Below, piece by piece: positions 37,075 to 38,587 of a stretch of DNA of 38,587 nucleotides. The position numbers and the translations under genes are program-made. Below the pieces are notes generated by a model. That model was given only the letters and a program-made list of their open reading frames with translations, was not told the origin of the DNA and did no database searches. The stretch's first letter is position 1; each line of letters starts with the position of its first letter. The DNA is from a virus: positions 1-38,587 of the IMG/VR virus record IMGVR_UViG_3300022220_000011. One strand, given 5' to 3'.

Positions 37075-38007
37075 GGTAATTACGGGACCATACCCGTCGA
37101 CGTCCGTCGTGTCACCATGCGCCGGCCTGGACGGCGCGGCGTCCCCCTTCGGCTGGCTCTTTGGGGGTTCTGGCTGCGGCGCCGGCTCGCGATCCTTGCC
37201 GAGCTTCATGCGGCGGCCGTCCTGGGTACCAGGGACCGGGGGCGGTTCGACGACTTCGCCCGGGACGTCGATCGCGTCCGTTTCTCCGTCCTCGATCGTC
37301 AGAGTCACCTTCGACAGAGTCACGTTCGAGATCAAGTCATGGATCGCCCTTAGGACTTTCCGCTCGGCTTTCCCGATGATCGCATCCGCTCCCATGAGCC
37401 GATTCACACGGACGGCGATCCGGGTGTCGCGGCTATGCCCGTCGGCCCCCTTCGTCACGTCCCGGACGAGCTCCATCGGCTGGCCGTCGAGCCGCCACGT
37501 CGCGCGGAATGGGACGAGCGCTCCCTTCTCTCCGACGCTCTGCGGGACGCCTGGCGTCAGTCTGAGATCGGTGAGCCCGGGAAACTCGACGACCTTGCGC
37601 CGGTAGCCGGCCTTCGCCCCGTAGACACGACCGGAGATGATGTTGATCTCGTTCCCCACCGGACGAAACCCGTTGATCATCGCTTCGACCATGCATTCGC
37701 GGACCTCTGCGATCGAGTACTCCTTCGGCCCTTTCTCGGCTTTCGCCCTGTCGTGCAGGAAACCGAGGGGCGTCCCCTGTAGCGGCATGAAAACCCGAGT
37801 CATCACCTCGTCAGTCAGGACCGCCTTGATCTGACGGATGCCTTCCGCGAGCGAGACGGCCTGCTCAAGCATGGGGAGTAGAGCGAGCGTGTCCGTGTTG
37901 CAGGTCGTCAGAACCGCGTCCAAGCGGTGGATTGAGCGTTCGATCGCCGTCGACGGCTCGGCCTCCGGCGTCTTCGGTTCGGTCTTGGGTTGTGCTTTGC
38001 GTCCCAT
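37072..38007 (-). CDS. RecT-like single-strand annealing protein candidate
   Basis: The product has 311 residues, started at ATG after AGGAGAACG. After a basic, Pro-rich start, residues 40-75 are helical. Residues 76-185, with MPLQGTPLGFLHD, YSIAEVRECMVEAMINGFRPVGNEINIISGRVYGAKAGYRRKVVEFPGL and LVPFRATWRLDGQPMEL, recall the RecT-type pattern '...G..P.GNE..II.....Y..K.GY...V'. Then RIAVRVNRLMGADAIIGKAERKVLRAIHDLI follows. The C-terminus is an acidic/Pro-rich tail. It follows a nuclease by 7 nt, the usual exonuclease/annealase pairing. Family evidence is a pattern only. Confidence 0.55.
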   Translation of the reverse strand: MGRKAQPKTEPKTPEAEPSTAIERSIHRLDAVLTTCNTDTLALLPMLEQAVSLAEGIRQIKAVLTDEVMTRVFMPLQGTPLGFLHDRAKAEKGPKEYSIAEVRECMVEAMINGFRPVGNEINIISGRVYGAKAGYRRKVVEFPGLTDLRLTPGVPQSVGEKGALVPFRATWRLDGQPMELVRDVTKGADGHSRDTRIAVRVNRLMGADAIIGKAERKVLRAIHDLISNVTLSKVTLTIEDGETDAIDVPGEVVEPPPVPGTQDGRRMKLGKDREPAPQPEPPKSQPKGDAAPSRPAHGDTTDVDGYGPVIT

Positions 38008-38014
38008 CGTTCTC

Positions 38015-38587
38015 CTATTGTCGCCGCAAGGCGAGCTTCGTGCGTTGCTTCATCGTAACGGCGCCGGCGGCGTCGAGTAGCTTGCGGAGTTCACGCCTCG
38101 CGGCGGCGCTCTGAACGGCTGGCCCTTTGGCTTCGACGAGCGCTTCGACCTTGACGACGGACATCCTCAGGCAGGCCGCGAAATCTGCGTCGTCGAACCC
38201 GAGTTGCTCGAGGACGCCCCACGCCTCGATCGGATTGAGCTCCCGGTGATCCTCCGCTTGCGACGTGAGCCGCATTCCGTCGGCGCGGACGACGTCGCCG
38301 TGAGTTGCGATCCAGCTCCGGAGCGTGTCCATCGCCCCGAAACAGAGCGCCATCACGCTCTTCGAGCGCTGATAGAGCGTGACGATCTCGTCGTCAGTCA
38401 TTCTCGCGAGCGGGGAGCCGGTGCGAGGAAACCGGCCCTTGACGAGAGCCGCGATGTCGCGCCGCGCCAGGGCGTTGGCTGCCCTGCATTCGTGGGCGCG
38501 CGGGCAGTACAGGCAGTGAGGACCGGAGCGGAAGATCCCATCCCAATTGACGACGCGGGCCCGGGTGTCGTGCAGCCAGTCGAGCGC
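38015..38587 (-). CDS. Cas4/PD-(D/E)XK-type nuclease, C-terminal part (runs off window)
   Basis: The frame is open to the right edge: beyond the Met at 38401 it continues as ALDWLHDTRARVVNWDGIF...SGPHCLYCPRAHECRAANAL. At least 190 residues are seen. GPHCLYCPRAHEC (CxxC-x5-C) is the C-terminal Fe-S-type cluster of Cas4-like and phage exonucleases of this class; the catalytic D/E-x-K core lies outside. The C-terminal 130 residues are a helical extension (LNPIEAWGVLEQLGFDDADFAACLRMSVVKVEALV). It probably resects DNA ends for the neighbouring annealase. Confidence 0.7.
   Translation of the reverse strand, partial: ALDWLHDTRARVVNWDGIFRSGPHCLYCPRAHECRAANALARRDIAALVKGRFPRTGSPLARMTDDEIVTLYQRSKSVMALCFGAMDTLRSWIATHGDVVRADGMRLTSQAEDHRELNPIEAWGVLEQLGFDDADFAACLRMSVVKVEALVEAKGPAVQSAAARRELRKLLDAAGAVTMKQRTKLALRRQ

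Noticed and set aside
1-38587. tRNA genes, CRISPR arrays, insertion sequences, integrase or attachment sites
   Set aside because: I saw no cloverleaf with a CCA end, no regular short repeats with spacers, no transposase or recombinase motifs and no terminal direct repeats.

Overview
The window is a stretch of GC-rich genome from a tailed phage, or from a prophage with no visible host flank, carrying a contractile (myovirus-type) tail. The evidence is a lambda-E-type major capsid protein followed, in canonical Mu/P2-like order, by head-tail connector proteins, tail sheath, tail tube, a frameshifted tail assembly chaperone pair, tape measure, DNA-circularisation/N-type protein, gp44-like hub, gp45-like spike, gp46-like wedge, J-like baseplate protein, gp48-like protein and fibres. 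I see no integrase, repressor, tRNA or rRNA gene, or CRISPR array. The host cannot be named. A Gly/Ser-rich, Cys-rich lipoprotein near 32.4 kb resembles lipoproteins common in Myxococcota, which is only a weak hint.

Layout. (1) 0.1-15.2 kb, rightward: capsid, neck, sheath, tube, chaperone (with a canonical -1 slippery heptamer), tape measure and baseplate, tightly packed with many ATGA/TGATG overlaps. (2) 15.2-18.6 kb: a large beta-rich tail fibre and a glycosyltransferase-like protein. (3) 18.6-21.2 kb: a probable promoter, an unknown protein, a membrane protein with an internal lipobox, a Pro/Cys-rich lipoprotein (lysis/spanin candidates) and a papain-like protein, ending tail-to-tail with a small leftward gene that has its own promoter. 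(4) 21.3-29.7 kb: a second, long cassette of fibre, decoration and jelly-roll-like proteins with DNA-level and domain-level duplications. (5) 29.8-31.4 kb, leftward: a three-part amidase endolysin. It is divergent from a rightward coiled-coil plus membrane-anchor (holin/XhlA-like) gene that ends in a strong intrinsic terminator. (6) 32.0-38.6 kb, leftward: small accessory and early-type genes (lipoprotein, zinc-ribbon proteins, MazG-like fusion, RHH-like protein, small membrane protein, paired SH3-like paralogues, a DUF5131/Gp37-Gp68 protein) and, at the right edge, a recombination module of a RecT-like candidate annealing protein and the C-terminal part of a Cas4/PD-(D/E)XK-type nuclease that runs off the window.

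Together the rightward genes build the capsid, a contractile tail and an unusually rich set of appendages. The leftward genes supply nucleotide/DNA metabolism, recombination and lysis. The most informative signals are the TTTGGGC frameshift site, the leaderless antisense gene at 21.0-21.3 kb, the duplicated fibre N-termini sharing an exact 28-bp repeat, the fused holin/lipoprotein-like gene, and a long inverted repeat filling the gap upstream of the DUF5131 gene.
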